In this document: positions 27,523-36,960 of the stretch, piece by piece | How the letters are laid out: every line of letters starts with the position of its first letter | Numbering within the stretch: position 1 is the stretch's first letter | Assembly: GCA_013138975.1 (NCBI GenBank) | Contig: WTBR01000006.1 | Coordinates: 1 to 64,000 of the forward strand | Source of the DNA: Bacteroidales bacterium | Lineage (GTDB): Bacteria > Bacteroidota > Bacteroidia > Bacteroidales > UBA12077 | Length of the DNA: 64,000 nt | Direction: 5' to 3' | Made by a program: the position numbers and the translations under genes | The notes under the pieces: generated by a model | Databases searched by the model: none | The model's input: only the letters and a program-made list of their open reading frames with translations | Told to the model about the DNA's origin: nothing

Positions 27523-28293
27523 TTATTTCCAGTTTGGTTTTCGTTTTTCAAGAAATGCTGTCATTCCTTCAGGGCCATCGCTTTCAAAAAGTGTAGAAAA
27601 TTCTTCACTTTCCAGATCATAAGCTTTATTAATATCCATTTGATAACCGGTGCGAACAAGCTTTTTTAAGGCTACAATTGCATTCGGTCCGTGTTGAGTA
27701 ATTTTTTTTGCAATTTTTAAAGTTTCATTCATAAGTTCACTAGCTTCGCTTACTTTCTGAATAATACCCATTCTTAAAGCTTCTTCAGCATCAATCATTT
27801 GACCGGTAAGCTGAAGAAATAAAGTGTTTCCTAAGCCCGCTAATCTTGATAATCGCTGTGTACCTCCATAACCAGGAACTAATCCTAAGCTAACTTCAGG
27901 TAATCCGAATTTCCCAAAATTGTTTGATATTCTAAAATCGCAAGCTAAAGCAAGTTCACAGCCACCACCAAGAGCATATCCATTAATTGCTGCAATTACC
28001 GGTATATTTAGTTTTTCGAGACGAGAAAATGTATCCTGCCCGATTTTTGAAAACTGATAGCCTTCATCTTTAGTCATATTTTTCATTTCAGCAATATCAG
28101 CTCCTGCAATAAAAGCTTTCCCTTCGCTGGTTATTATTAGAACTTTAGCTTCGTTATTTTCAGATAAAGAGTCAAGATAAGTATTTAATTCTTTAAAGAA
28201 AACGCTATTTAACGCATTCATAGCTTCTGGTCTTGAAATTGTGATAATTGCAATATTATCCTCAATTTTTGTTTTGATTGTTGAATAGCTCAT
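27523..28293 (-). CDS. enoyl-CoA hydratase (crotonase)
   Basis: This is a 256-residue crotonase-fold enzyme of standard length. The oxyanion-hole segments are AFIAGADIAEM (about 60-70) and ALGGGCELALACDF (about 107-120). The two catalytic acidic positions are present in GGGCELA and LPEVSLGLVPGYGGTQRL. It should hydrate trans-2-enoyl-CoA, crotonyl-CoA in a four-carbon pathway. It is the first gene of the minus-strand operon hydratase, dehydrogenase, thiolase, acyl-CoA dehydrogenase; the promoter should be in 28294-28480, where no consensus box was convincing. Confidence 0.93.
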   Translation of the reverse strand: MSYSTIKTKIEDNIAIITISRPEAMNALNSVFFKELNTYLDSLSENNEAKVLIITSEGKAFIAGADIAEMKNMTKDEGYQFSKIGQDTFSRLEKLNIPVIAAINGYALGGGCELALACDFRISNNFGKFGLPEVSLGLVPGYGGTQRLSRLAGLGNTLFLQLTGQMIDAEEALRMGIIQKVSEASELMNETLKIAKKITQHGPNAIVALKKLVRTGYQMDINKAYDLESEEFSTLFESDGPEGMTAFLEKRKPNWK

Positions 28294-28481
28294 ACTTTGT
28301 AGTTTAATGTTTTATAGGGAATTAATAGCATTTATTTTTTTAAATTTTATGATAAAATATGTAAAATAAAGCATCCAAGATAAGAAATGTTTTTCGATTT
28401 ATACTAAAAATATTATCGTAAAACAGTGAGTTTTGACATGTTTTGAAATTTTTACTTATAAATTTCACTAGTTCACATATA

Positions 28482-28516
28482 AAAAAAAGCGTAACAGAAA
28501 CTGCTACGCTTTTTAA
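28482..28516 (-). terminator. strong hairpin terminator downstream of flotillin
   Basis: AAAGCGTAaCAG pairs with CTGcTACGCTTT around an AAA loop. On the minus strand the stem is followed by eight T residues. Reading leftward from the flotillin gene, a transcript would cross repeat copy 2 and then end here. The interval 28294-28754 otherwise contains only this hairpin and that repeat. Confidence 0.75.
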
Positions 28517-28527
28517 TCTTTTTTAGT

Positions 28528-28748
28528 TAGTGTCAGCAAGAAAACAGCTTTTTTTTCAAGTCTTTGATAAGAAAACGTCAAAGACATTCCGATAGCTATC
28601 GGAATTCGAAGTGTTGGAAACCAAAGAGTTTACTTTTGTAAGTAACTGTTTTCAACACGAGAGTAACGCAGAACATTGCGAAGCTCACGAACACAAATTT
28701 ATAAATATTAAACTTGTGAGTAATTTGGCGTTTTCTTGCAAAGACTAG
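28528..28748. repeat. modular hairpin repeat, copy 2
   Basis: This 221-bp element has the same ends as copy 1 (GTGTCAGCAAGAAAAC and GTTTTCTTGCAAAGAC). It contains the local stem GTCTTTGA...TCAAAGAC, the palindrome TTCCGATAGCTATCGGAA (28587-28604), the core stem GTGTTGGAAAC...GTTTTCAACAC, and a further stem CTCAC...GTGAG around an AT-rich loop. It lacks the TGCTGAG...CGAAGT module found in copies 1 and 3. It lies immediately after the flotillin stop, between the gene and its terminator, so it may be transcribed as a 3' UTR. Confidence 0.85.
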
Positions 28749-28754
28749 TTAAGA

Positions 28755-30209
28755 CTATTTTTCCTCTTTTATATCAGGCTTTTTAGTAGGTGTTTTTTCA
28801 CTTGCTTCTTTTAATTCTATAGGAGCAGGTTTGCTTTCAGTATCTTTTTTTGTTCCTTTTAAATAATCAGGTAATTCCATACCGGCCATTTTAAATAACT
28901 CTTCGAAAGGAGGAATAGATCCAAGCATTCCGGATAAGAATTTAGCTGATGTAGGTGAGTTACCATCTTTTCCACCACTCATATTATCCCAAACAGTAAT
29001 CTTATCTATTTTAAGATTTTTAATTGCTTCAACTTGTGTTTTAACTAATTCAGGTAATTTGTCAGCAATCATCATCATTACGGCACTTTGAGAATCATCT
29101 CCGGTAGCCTTAACAAGTTTTTGGAAACCTTCAGCTTGCTTACTAAGAATCTCGTACATACCTTTACCTTCTGCTGCCATTTTCATAAAAATAGCATCTG
29201 CATCACCTTTTGCATGACGACGAGTTTGTTCTGCTATAGCTTCAGCTGCAATTTCAATTTTTTCTTTATCAATTTGAGCAGGAACAACAATATTTGCTGT
29301 TTGTGTTGCTTTATCCCTTTGTGCTCTTATTTCTTCTGCTTTTCTTTCAGCAGAATAGGCTTCTTCTAATGCTTTCGCTTGAGTTACCTTTTCAGCGGCG
29401 ACAGCTTTACGTTCTGCTTCAGCTTCCATTTCACGACGAGTAGCATCTGAATTTGCAATCGTAATTTTTGCATTATTTTCACCTTCAACAGCAGCAGCAT
29501 CTGCAGCAGCAACTTGTACCCTCTGATCTTGATGAGCATTTGCTTCACCAATAGCTCCATCACGATTCTTTTCAGATACGCTTTTCTTAGCGTCGTTGAT
29601 CGCTTTTGCAGCAGCTTCTTTACCTAAAGCTTCAATATATCCCGATTCATCGTTAATATCTGTAACGTTTACGTTAATAAGCTTTAAACCAATTTTCTTA
29701 AGCTCAGCCTCAACGTTTGATGATACTGCAGCAAGGAATTTATCACGATTACTGTTAATTTCTTCAATATCCATAGTTGCAACTACTAAACGTAACTGAC
29801 CAAATATGATATCTTTTGCTAAATTATTAACATCATCCTGTGAAAGCCCTAATAAACGCTCAGCAGCATTTGTCATTACTCCCGGTTCTGTAGAAATACC
29901 TACTGTAAATCTTGAAGGAACATCAACACGAATATTTTGCTTACTTAAAGCACTCGTTAAATTAATTTCAATTGAAATCGGAGTAAGGTCAAGATATGAA
30001 TAATCTTGAATAATTGGCCAGATAAATGCAGCTCCACCATGAATACATCTGGCTGAACGTGATTCAGCATCAAGTCCTTTACCAACTTTACCGTAAATTA
30101 CTAAAATTCTATCTGATGGACATCTTCTATATCTCCTAAAAAAGGAAACGATTAGTACAAAAACGAAAATTACTGCCGCAACGACAAGTATAACAATGTA
30201 TTGTCCCAT
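28755..30209 (-). CDS. flotillin family protein (SPFH domain)
   Basis: This is a 484-residue flotillin. A single N-terminal membrane helix (about 4-24) is followed by a basic FFRRYRR patch, the SPFH/band-7 domain (about 30-200), and a long Ala/Glu-rich coiled coil (about 200-350) with repeated AEA/EAE patterns. The C-terminal region is charged and Pro-rich. Flotillins oligomerise on membranes and organise microdomains. The next gene upstream on the same strand is an NfeD-family protein, the usual partner of bacterial flotillins, 134 bp away. Family assignment is secure; targets in this cell are unknown. Confidence 0.92.
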   Translation of the reverse strand: MGQYIVILVVAAVIFVFVLIVSFFRRYRRCPSDRILVIYGKVGKGLDAESRSARCIHGGAAFIWPIIQDYSYLDLTPISIEINLTSALSKQNIRVDVPSRFTVGISTEPGVMTNAAERLLGLSQDDVNNLAKDIIFGQLRLVVATMDIEEINSNRDKFLAAVSSNVEAELKKIGLKLINVNVTDINDESGYIEALGKEAAAKAINDAKKSVSEKNRDGAIGEANAHQDQRVQVAAADAAAVEGENNAKITIANSDATRREMEAEAERKAVAAEKVTQAKALEEAYSAERKAEEIRAQRDKATQTANIVVPAQIDKEKIEIAAEAIAEQTRRHAKGDADAIFMKMAAEGKGMYEILSKQAEGFQKLVKATGDDSQSAVMMMIADKLPELVKTQVEAIKNLKIDKITVWDNMSGGKDGNSPTSAKFLSGMLGSIPPFEELFKMAGMELPDYLKGTKKDTESKPAPIELKEASEKTPTKKPDIKEEK

Positions 30210-30300
30210 AATTTTTACTATTTTAAATTATTAAATTTATTTTAATAAATTAGTACTTTAAGTTTTAAATTGCAGAAGTACCTAAATTATTTATAATCTA

Positions 30301-30318
30301 TTCCGATAACTATCGGGA
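30301..30318. repeat. stand-alone TTCCGATA/TATCGGGA palindrome
   Basis: This 18-bp palindrome lies between the NfeD and flotillin genes. It is nearly identical to the module inside hairpin-repeat copies 2 (28587-28604) and 3 (51831-51848), which shows that the module also occurs on its own. Confidence 0.7.
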
Positions 30319-30343
30319 TTAGTTCATTCTAAGTATTTAATTT

Positions 30344-30937
30344 CTATTTCCCACTTGGCTTTACTACTAGTATCTCGTTATTTAAAATTTCAATTACTTC
30401 AACAACCGACCCTGTTTTTATTTCTTCTTCGTAATCAGTCATTGCATCAAGTGTTTGCAAACCTTGAACTTTAATTTGGATTTTCCCCAGTCCATTACGT
30501 TTTGCTGGAATTGGAAGATAAACGCTACCAACTTTCCCAATCGCATTATTCATGTTTAAAGTTCCACTATCAGTTAATTTGCCCATAAAGTAAACTATTG
30601 ATGCCATTATAGACATCATTAGTATCCCGGAAATTGATGAATATAGAACTGATTTCCCTACACTTAAACCTCCTTCTAAACAAGCTATTCCTGCCCATCC
30701 AAAGATTGTAAAGAATGCAACAAGGTTTTTTAAAGATAAAAATTGAAAGTCGATTCCTGCATCACCATTAATGGATACATCTGAGTCTCCATCAGCAGCC
30801 ATATCATCTACATCTCCACCAAAGAAGGTTAGAATAATTTGCAGAAAAAATAATACCGAAAATGGAATAGCAATACACCAGTAAATTTTCTCAATTAGAA
30901 CTAGTGATTGCCACGATTCTGTAATAGTTAATAACAT
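30344..30937 (-). CDS. NfeD-like membrane protein
   Basis: This 197-residue protein has a hydrophobic segment at about 20-42 (IYWCIAIPFSVLFFLQIIL), an Asp-rich loop, two further membrane helices (about 68-120), and a C-terminal OB-fold-like domain (about 125-197) containing GKVGSVYLPIPAKRNGLGKI. It matches the short NfeD/YuaF class that lacks the protease domain. It sits directly upstream of the flotillin gene on the same strand, the classic NfeD-flotillin pairing. The role is presumably stabilisation or assembly of flotillin microdomains (known for the family, not shown here). Confidence 0.85.
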   Translation of the reverse strand: MLLTITESWQSLVLIEKIYWCIAIPFSVLFFLQIILTFFGGDVDDMAADGDSDVSINGDAGIDFQFLSLKNLVAFFTIFGWAGIACLEGGLSVGKSVLYSSISGILMMSIMASIVYFMGKLTDSGTLNMNNAIGKVGSVYLPIPAKRNGLGKIQIKVQGLQTLDAMTDYEEEIKTGSVVEVIEILNNEILVVKPSGK

Positions 30938-31049
30938 AGTAAATAAGTTTGATTTTTGATTAAACCAAATTAAAACATTTTACTGAGATTTCAAGGCAAG
31001 AGTGAGTTAATATTTGTTAAATATATATATTGATAAAAATTGGTAATTC

Positions 31050-31822
31050 TTATGGTTTTATTTTATTCATGATATTTTTAAATCTGGTATTACTTACGGG
31101 ATGATCAGCAATTATAATTCCATTGTAAATTATACAAAATGTACCAAATACACATGGACTATTTTGAGCATCTTTATAGTTTTTAATTCTACAATTTGAG
31201 GTTTTATTTTGTATTCATTTACTGAAGTCTCTGATATTTCATTAATTGCTTTTACAATATACGGACATTGATCAGATGATATAATTACTAATCCATTTTT
31301 GTATTTGTTAAGATTAGCATTCAATTTAATATTGAACTTTGGTACTTTAGTTTTTTTATCAAATGATTTATACATTAATTCAAAATCAGGTTTTGCAGTA
31401 TCAGCTATTTCAAAGTTATTTTTAAGAAACAAATCCTTGCTTGCCATCCAAGTTCCTTTTCTTGTTACAACAGCAACTCCAAGCATGTTTTGTATCCTTG
31501 CATCTTCAATACAAGAATCCAGAAGCATTTGACCAAATCCTTTTCCTTTAATGTCTTTTGGGAGAATAAATAAACAATGAATAAACATAAATCCTTTTGC
31601 TTCAACCGGTCGCCAGACAAATTCACCAGGAACATATTCAATGGCACCAACAGCTCCTATTTCCTGAGAATAAAGTACTTTGTATTTTAGTCCTTCTTTA
31701 AATCTTTCTTTTGTCCATTCAATCTTACGTTTGTATCCTTCAACTTTTGGATTCTAATTTCCACACATTTCAAATTCTTGAATGTTAGTAGGTGTAGATT
31801 CTATTATTTTATATTCTTTCAT
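31050..31822 (-). pseudogene. GNAT-family acetyltransferase, broken by a nonsense codon and a frameshift
   Basis: From an ATG at 31822 the minus strand encodes a GNAT-like protein, but codon 23 is TAG (31756-31754). The frame continues through VGAIEYVPGEF and PKDIKGKGFGQMLLDSC, a typical acetyl-CoA-binding region. Near 31190 a run of five A residues appears to have lost one. The annotated frame ends in nonsense, while the +1 frame continues sensibly (DAQNSPCVFGTFCIIYNG, then IIIADHP) to a stop at 31050. Two independent lesions make a real pseudogene more likely than a read error, though homopolymer error cannot be excluded. A residual ORF could start at 31588. Confidence 0.8.
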
Positions 31823-31947
31823 ATAGCTTGAAGATATGTTAGTCTAATATTTTTTAATGGCTATATGCTAATAGCTAAAAGCTTCTAACAAGTACGTATA
31901 TCTTTCAAAATTTAATATTTACTTTTTAAATAGATTCTAAAGTTAAA

Positions 31948-32853
31948 TTAATCAATCTTCCCACAACAATGCTTGTATTTTTCCCCACTTCCGCAAGGAC
32001 ATGGATCATTCCTGTTTATTTCATAACTAGTAAAATTCTTTTTGTTTTTAGACATTTTTTGATCAAATATCTGTTCAAGTAGAGTATAAAGCTTTGGATG
32101 TTTTTGTTGAAGTAATTTTGGTCTCTCAAAAAAGTATTCGCTAATAACAGCAAAGAATTCGGTTTTATTTGTTGCACCATAAGGATTTATGTCTGATTCA
32201 CCCTCATAAATCTCTGCAATCTTTTTTTGGATTAAATCAATCCATGGAATTGTATATTGCTTTTCTAGCAACAAAGAAGGTATACCATCTATATTACCAT
32301 CAGCTTTGTCTATTAAATGAACAAACTCATGAATAGCTGTGTTTTTTTTATCAGATTCATTTTTAAAACCATGATGTAAAGCTTGTTTTGAAAGAATCAT
32401 TTTACCTTCCATGTACCCGGTTCCAACCATCCCCGCAATGTTTCGTTTATCTCCATCAGTATTAAATTCTTCATCAAATAATCCTGGATATAGTAAAACC
32501 TCTTTCAAGTTATGATATTGCCAGCTAGGAAAGGCAAAAATAGGTATTATAGCACTGGCAGCAACTAAAACACGATCAATCTCAGAAACTTCTATTTCAA
32601 CTCCTGTTATTTTGCAATTAATTAAAAATTCGTGAACTTTAAATTCAAATCTTTGTTTGTCATCTGACTTAAGATTTTTATAAAAATTTACATGTTCAAA
32701 TAGAATTTTTCTCCAAATTACCGAGAAAGGTTTGAAAGGTTTTTTCCAATGAGGATTATTAAATTTTTTAAATAATCTTATAAATAAAACTATAAGCATT
32801 GCAAGTATTAGAATTGCGAATAAATTTTCCATAAATAAATAAAACAAGTACAA
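31948..32853 (-). CDS. MtfA-like zinc metallopeptidase with N-terminal membrane helix and SEC-C tail
   Basis: This 301-residue protein has a hydrophobic N-terminal helix (about 8-27). The zincin motif HEFVH lies near residue 170, with a downstream Glu in the EFFAVISEYFF segment, as in the MtfA (Mlc-titration factor) family. The C-terminus is a SEC-C zinc-binding motif, RNDPCPCGSGEKYKHCCG, which in other proteins mediates metal or ribosome/SecB contacts. E. coli MtfA is soluble and lacks the SEC-C motif, so this is a membrane-anchored fusion form. The start could be Met8, which sits right before the helix. It is monocistronic and divergent from the histidine kinase. Confidence 0.85.
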   Translation of the reverse strand: MYLFYLFMENLFAILILAMLIVLFIRLFKKFNNPHWKKPFKPFSVIWRKILFEHVNFYKNLKSDDKQRFEFKVHEFLINCKITGVEIEVSEIDRVLVAASAIIPIFAFPSWQYHNLKEVLLYPGLFDEEFNTDGDKRNIAGMVGTGYMEGKMILSKQALHHGFKNESDKKNTAIHEFVHLIDKADGNIDGIPSLLLEKQYTIPWIDLIQKKIAEIYEGESDINPYGATNKTEFFAVISEYFFERPKLLQQKHPKLYTLLEQIFDQKMSKNKKNFTSYEINRNDPCPCGSGEKYKHCCGKID

Positions 32854-32932
32854 GCTAAAAATACTAATAATCTAATTAAAATTGATTTTAGAATTTATTA
32901 TTAATAACTTCTTACTTTATTTAAAATTAGGT

Positions 32933-32940
32933 TATGTTTG
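32933..32940 (+). promoter_or_regulatory. possible Bacteroidota -7 box for the kinase operon
   Basis: TATGTTTG matches the Bacteroidota -7 consensus TAnnTTTG, 20 bp before the kinase ATG. No clear -33 TTTG/TTG element was found at the right distance, so this is tentative. Confidence 0.3.
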
Positions 32941-32960
32941 AATTTTGAGAATTTCAAATT

Positions 32961-35864
32961 ATGAAAATTATAAACAAACAAGCGCTCAAAATATCATTGA
33001 TCTTTCTCGCATTAAGCTTTTTATGGATTTTATATTCAGATAAAATCTTATTAAGCTTACTTAGTGATCCTGAAAAATTAACTCGAATTCAAACATATAA
33101 AGGTTGGTTTTATGTACTTACTGCTTCAGTAATTATTTATTTATTAGTTAAAAGGGAAATTGCTAAAACACTTTTTATAGAAAAAGACCTAAAAATCGAA
33201 CAATCGAAATATAAGCTTCTGTTTGAAACTGCCAATGATGCCATTTTTATTATGAATGAAAATAATTTTATCGTGGACTGTAATAGAAAAGCTTTAGAAC
33301 TTTTTAATTGCAACAGAGATCAAATTATAGGAATTACTCCAGTTGATGTTTCACCGCAATTTCAAGCAAATAATGTTGAATCTTTAAAATTGGTTGCTGA
33401 AAAAAATAATAATGCGAGAAAAGGGATTCCTCAAAGATTTGAATGGCTTCTTACAACTTTTGATAAAACCAAGGAGTTTAGTGCTGAAGTTTCACTAACT
33501 ATGACGTTAATTGGTAATGTAAATCACTTGTTTGCAATTGTTCGCAACATATCGGACAGAAAACTTGCAGAGTTAGAACTAAAAACAAAAAATTATGAAT
33601 ATGAAACACTTAACGAAGAATTAAAGAAGAAATTTGAAGAACTTCAAGCTGCGGAAGAGGAGTTACAAGCAAGTAATGAAGAATTAGCTTACATTAATGA
33701 TGAATTAAGATATAGCGAAGAAAAATATAAGTTATTGTCAGATTTAAGTCAGGAAGGAATATTTATTCATAATCAAGGTGTGTTACTGGAGTTTAATAAG
33801 GCCTTTTGTAATATTTTTGGATATAAGCATGACGAATTAATAGGTGTATATATATTTGATAAAATTATTGTATCTAAATATATGGATATGATTTGGAAGA
33901 GTATAAAAAAAGGGAATATGGGAACTTTTTCCATTGAAGGAATTAAAAAAGATGGAACTATAATCTGGGTTGAATTAGAAGGTAGAAATACTAGATATCA
34001 AGACAAGACAGCTAGAGTTGTTACTTTAAGAGATATTACAGAAAAAATTGAAAAAGAAAATGCTTTAATTGAAAGCGAAGAAAGATATAAAACTGTAGCT
34101 GATTTTACATATGACTGGGAATATTGGCAATTACCCGATGGTAAATTTGAATACATCTCGCCTTCCTGTGTAGAAATTACGGGATATACTCATGAAGAAT
34201 TTTTTAAAAATCCATTGCTACTTGATTCAATAATTGTAAAAGAAGATCTGGAGAGCTGGAATAATCATAAAGAAAATGAGATTATTAAAAATGAACAAAA
34301 TAAAAATATCTTAAAAGATGAAGAAACACAATGTGAATTAGTATTTCGTATTAAAACTAAAAATGGTGATTTAAAATGGATAGGCCATCATTGTCAGTCC
34401 GTTTTTGATAAAGAAAGAAATTATTTTGGAAAAAGGGGGAGTAATAGGGATATTACAAAGCAAAAGTATGCTGAAGAACAATTAAAAATGCAAAAAGAAC
34501 ATTTTAGATTGATGGTAGAAAATATGCCGGTATTAATTAATGCTTTTGATAAGGATGGTAATTTTATATTTTGGAATAGGGAATGTGAAAAGGTTACCGG
34601 TTATAAAGCTGATGAAGTTATTGGAAGTAATAAGGTGCTTGATAAATTATATCCAGATACGCAATATAGAAAGAAAAAAATAGATTTGAATTTGGATACG
34701 GTTTCCAATCTGGAAATAGACTTATTAAATAGAAAAGGAGATAAGAAAACAGTATTGTGGACTAATATTAACAAACCTGCTCCCTTAAAACAATGGTATA
34801 ATTGGGAAGTAGGTATTAATATAACTGAGCGTAAGATTGCCGAACAATCTCTAATTGAAAGTGAGGAAAAATTTAGAATGATGGTTGAAAAAGGACCGTC
34901 AGTTTTTTGGATAAGAGATATTAATAGCAAAACAAAATATATAAGCCCAAACGTAAAAGGAATTTTTGATTTTACAAGTAAGGAAATTATAGAAAAAGGC
35001 TCTGAAATTTTGATTAATAGAATACATAAGCAAGACATCGAATATGTAAGTTCTAATTATAAATCAATTTTAACTGAAAATAAAAATTATAATGTTACTT
35101 ATAGAATAAAAAATAAAAATGGAAAATGGATTTGGCTCCATGATTTAGGAGAAAAATATATTAATGATAAAGGTGAAGAATTAATTTATAGTGTATTTAC
35201 TGATATTACATTAAAAAAACAAACTGATCAAAAAATTCTGCATGTAATGATTAATGCGGAAGAACGAGAAAGAAGCCGAATAGCAAAAGATTTGCACGAT
35301 GGTGTTTCTCCTGTATTATCAGCAATTAAATTATATATTCAATCGATGAATGATAGTTCAAATGAAGATATAAAGAATGAATTGTCAGAAAAAATAAATG
35401 ATACAATTATAGAAGCAATTGAAAGTATAAAAGAAATATCAAATAACATTAGTCCACATATTTTACAAAATTTTGGTTTAATAAAGGCTGTAGAGTCATT
35501 TGTAAACAAATTAAGGGGATTAAAACAATTAAATATTTCTATTGATTCGAAATTAACAGAAAGATTGTCAATTGATATTGAAACCGCTTTGTATAGAATA
35601 ACAACAGAGCTAATTAATAATACGTTTAAATATGCGAAGGCTAAAAATGTGTCAATTAAATATTTCATACAAGGAAATGAAGTTATTATGAAATATTCTG
35701 ATGATGGAATTGGTTTTAATCTAGACCAGGTTTGGAAAAACAAAATTGGAATGGGTATATTTAATCTGAAAAATAGAATTAGTTCATTAAATGGACAGTA
35801 TAATATTAGTAGTGAACCAAATAACGGAATTAGTGTTTATATTTCAGTACCCGTAAATGAATAA
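32961..35864 (+). CDS. membrane hybrid-sensor histidine kinase, five PAS domains, HisKA_3 type
   Basis: This is a 967-residue sensor kinase. Two N-terminal membrane helices (about 9-30 and 50-66) enclose a very short external loop. After these come PAS domains at about 80-200, 255-365, 372-505, 512-630 and 635-755, with a Glu-rich coiled coil at 195-250 (AAEEELQASNEELAYI). The dimerisation domain has ERERSRIAKDLHDG with phospho-acceptor His779, the NarX/DesK-type H-box. The ATPase domain has N-box ELINNTFKYA and G-box DDGIGF and GMGIFNLKNR. Sensing is likely cytoplasmic through PAS. Its partner is the NarL-type regulator that starts 2 bp downstream. The signal cannot be predicted. Confidence 0.92.
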   Translation: MKIINKQALKISLIFLALSFLWILYSDKILLSLLSDPEKLTRIQTYKGWFYVLTASVIIYLLVKREIAKTLFIEKDLKIEQSKYKLLFETANDAIFIMNENNFIVDCNRKALELFNCNRDQIIGITPVDVSPQFQANNVESLKLVAEKNNNARKGIPQRFEWLLTTFDKTKEFSAEVSLTMTLIGNVNHLFAIVRNISDRKLAELELKTKNYEYETLNEELKKKFEELQAAEEELQASNEELAYINDELRYSEEKYKLLSDLSQEGIFIHNQGVLLEFNKAFCNIFGYKHDELIGVYIFDKIIVSKYMDMIWKSIKKGNMGTFSIEGIKKDGTIIWVELEGRNTRYQDKTARVVTLRDITEKIEKENALIESEERYKTVADFTYDWEYWQLPDGKFEYISPSCVEITGYTHEEFFKNPLLLDSIIVKEDLESWNNHKENEIIKNEQNKNILKDEETQCELVFRIKTKNGDLKWIGHHCQSVFDKERNYFGKRGSNRDITKQKYAEEQLKMQKEHFRLMVENMPVLINAFDKDGNFIFWNRECEKVTGYKADEVIGSNKVLDKLYPDTQYRKKKIDLNLDTVSNLEIDLLNRKGDKKTVLWTNINKPAPLKQWYNWEVGINITERKIAEQSLIESEEKFRMMVEKGPSVFWIRDINSKTKYISPNVKGIFDFTSKEIIEKGSEILINRIHKQDIEYVSSNYKSILTENKNYNVTYRIKNKNGKWIWLHDLGEKYINDKGEELIYSVFTDITLKKQTDQKILHVMINAEERERSRIAKDLHDGVSPVLSAIKLYIQSMNDSSNEDIKNELSEKINDTIIEAIESIKEISNNISPHILQNFGLIKAVESFVNKLRGLKQLNISIDSKLTERLSIDIETALYRITTELINNTFKYAKAKNVSIKYFIQGNEVIMKYSDDGIGFNLDQVWKNKIGMGIFNLKNRISSLNGQYNISSEPNNGISVYISVPVNE

Positions 35865-35866
35865 AA

Positions 35867-36520
35867 ATGAATGATATTATTAAAATTGTATTAGTTGATG
35901 ATCATACTATTTTTAGAGATGGTATAAAGTCAGTATTAACTCAAATTGATGATTTTTATATTATTGATGAAGCAGAAACGGGAGTGGAATTTTTAAAAAT
36001 TCTAGACAAACATGTACCCGATATAGTTTTAATGGATATCTCAATGCCTGAAATGGATGGGATTGAAGCTACAGAGAAAGCTCTTGCCAAATATCCGGAA
36101 CTTAAAATCATTACACTCTCAAGCTATAGCGATCATATTTATTATTATAAAATGATTAAAGCAGGAGTTCAGGGTTTTGTATTAAAAACATCTGGAAAAA
36201 AAGATCTTGAAAATGCCATAAAAGCGGTATATAAAGGAGAAAATTATTTTCCTCAGGATATTTTAAAAAACTTATTATTTAAAATTAGTACTCAGGGTAT
36301 TAATTCTTTATCAAGCAATGAGATCCGTATTTCTAAACGCGAAACACAGGTTTTACAATTAATATGTCAAGGAAATACAAACAATGAAATAGCAGATAAT
36401 TTATGTATTAGCCCAAAAACTGTTGATAATCACAGAACAAATTTGTTATCAAAAACATCAACTAAAAATTCTGCTCACTTAGTAATGTTTGCAATAAAGC
36501 ATCATTTAATTGAAATTTAG
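35867..36520 (+). CDS. NarL/FixJ-family response regulator
   Basis: At 217 residues it has the typical length. The receiver domain (1-125) has the acidic pair DD near 11-12, phospho-acceptor Asp57 in DIVLMDISMPEMDG, and the conserved Lys in VLKTSGKKDLE. A LuxR-type helix-turn-helix (about 148-210) reads ISKRETQVLQLICQG and NEIADNLCISPKTVDNHR. It follows the kinase stop by 2 bp, so the two form a cognate two-component operon. Targets are unknown; the chemotaxis genes downstream are separated by 440 bp and need not be controlled by it. Confidence 0.93.
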   Translation: MNDIIKIVLVDDHTIFRDGIKSVLTQIDDFYIIDEAETGVEFLKILDKHVPDIVLMDISMPEMDGIEATEKALAKYPELKIITLSSYSDHIYYYKMIKAGVQGFVLKTSGKKDLENAIKAVYKGENYFPQDILKNLLFKISTQGINSLSSNEIRISKRETQVLQLICQGNTNNEIADNLCISPKTVDNHRTNLLSKTSTKNSAHLVMFAIKHHLIEI

Positions 36521-36960
36521 AATTAACTCCTTTCAGCAGTTGAGAATGCTGCGTTAAGCTCAAAAAATAGTTATTTTAAAAAAAGTACATTCCTAAATTT
36601 AGATAGTGCAATAAATCTTATTGTAATCACTTTAGTGCTTATTAATTTGATGGTTTAAAATCTATTTTCTAGTTTAAACCCTAATTAGAGTTTGACAATA
36701 AAGTAAGAGTCTAGTTCAGAATGTTCGATTTTGAGGCTTGCGAAATTGCAAAAATCAAGGAGTTTGCAATTGTAAATGACTGTTTTTGCAATGAGCGTAA
36801 CGAAAAAATCGGACTTTATGGACAGACTCCAATTATGCATTTAAAGTGAAATCTATCCTCACAAAAATAAAATAAGGGATTTACCCTATATTAAAAGTGT
36901 AATCACCTCTATCATTCCCTTCTTTCAGGTCATAATTTTGTCTTTATAAATTATTAAAGG
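36521..36960. other. gene-free interval between response regulator and receiver gene
   Basis: No gene is supported. The interval contains a diverged relative of the modular hairpin repeat (36706-36830), otherwise AT-rich sequence. The start of the receiver gene at 36961 has AAAGG a few bases upstream as a weak ribosome site. Confidence 0.5.
36706..36830. repeat. diverged relative of the hairpin repeat with different but still-pairing stems
   Basis: The ends GAGTCT and AGACTC pair, and the next bases pair imperfectly (TTCGATTTT against AAAAAATCGGA). The central stem ATTGCAAAAA/TTTTTGCAAT differs in sequence from the GTGTTGGAAAC/GTTTTCAACAC stem of copies 1-3. The core around it is shared: CAAGGAGTTT, TTGTAAATGACTGTTTT and GAGCGTAACG. 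Conserved unpaired core with exchanged stems is the pattern expected of a structure-selected element. Confidence 0.6.
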
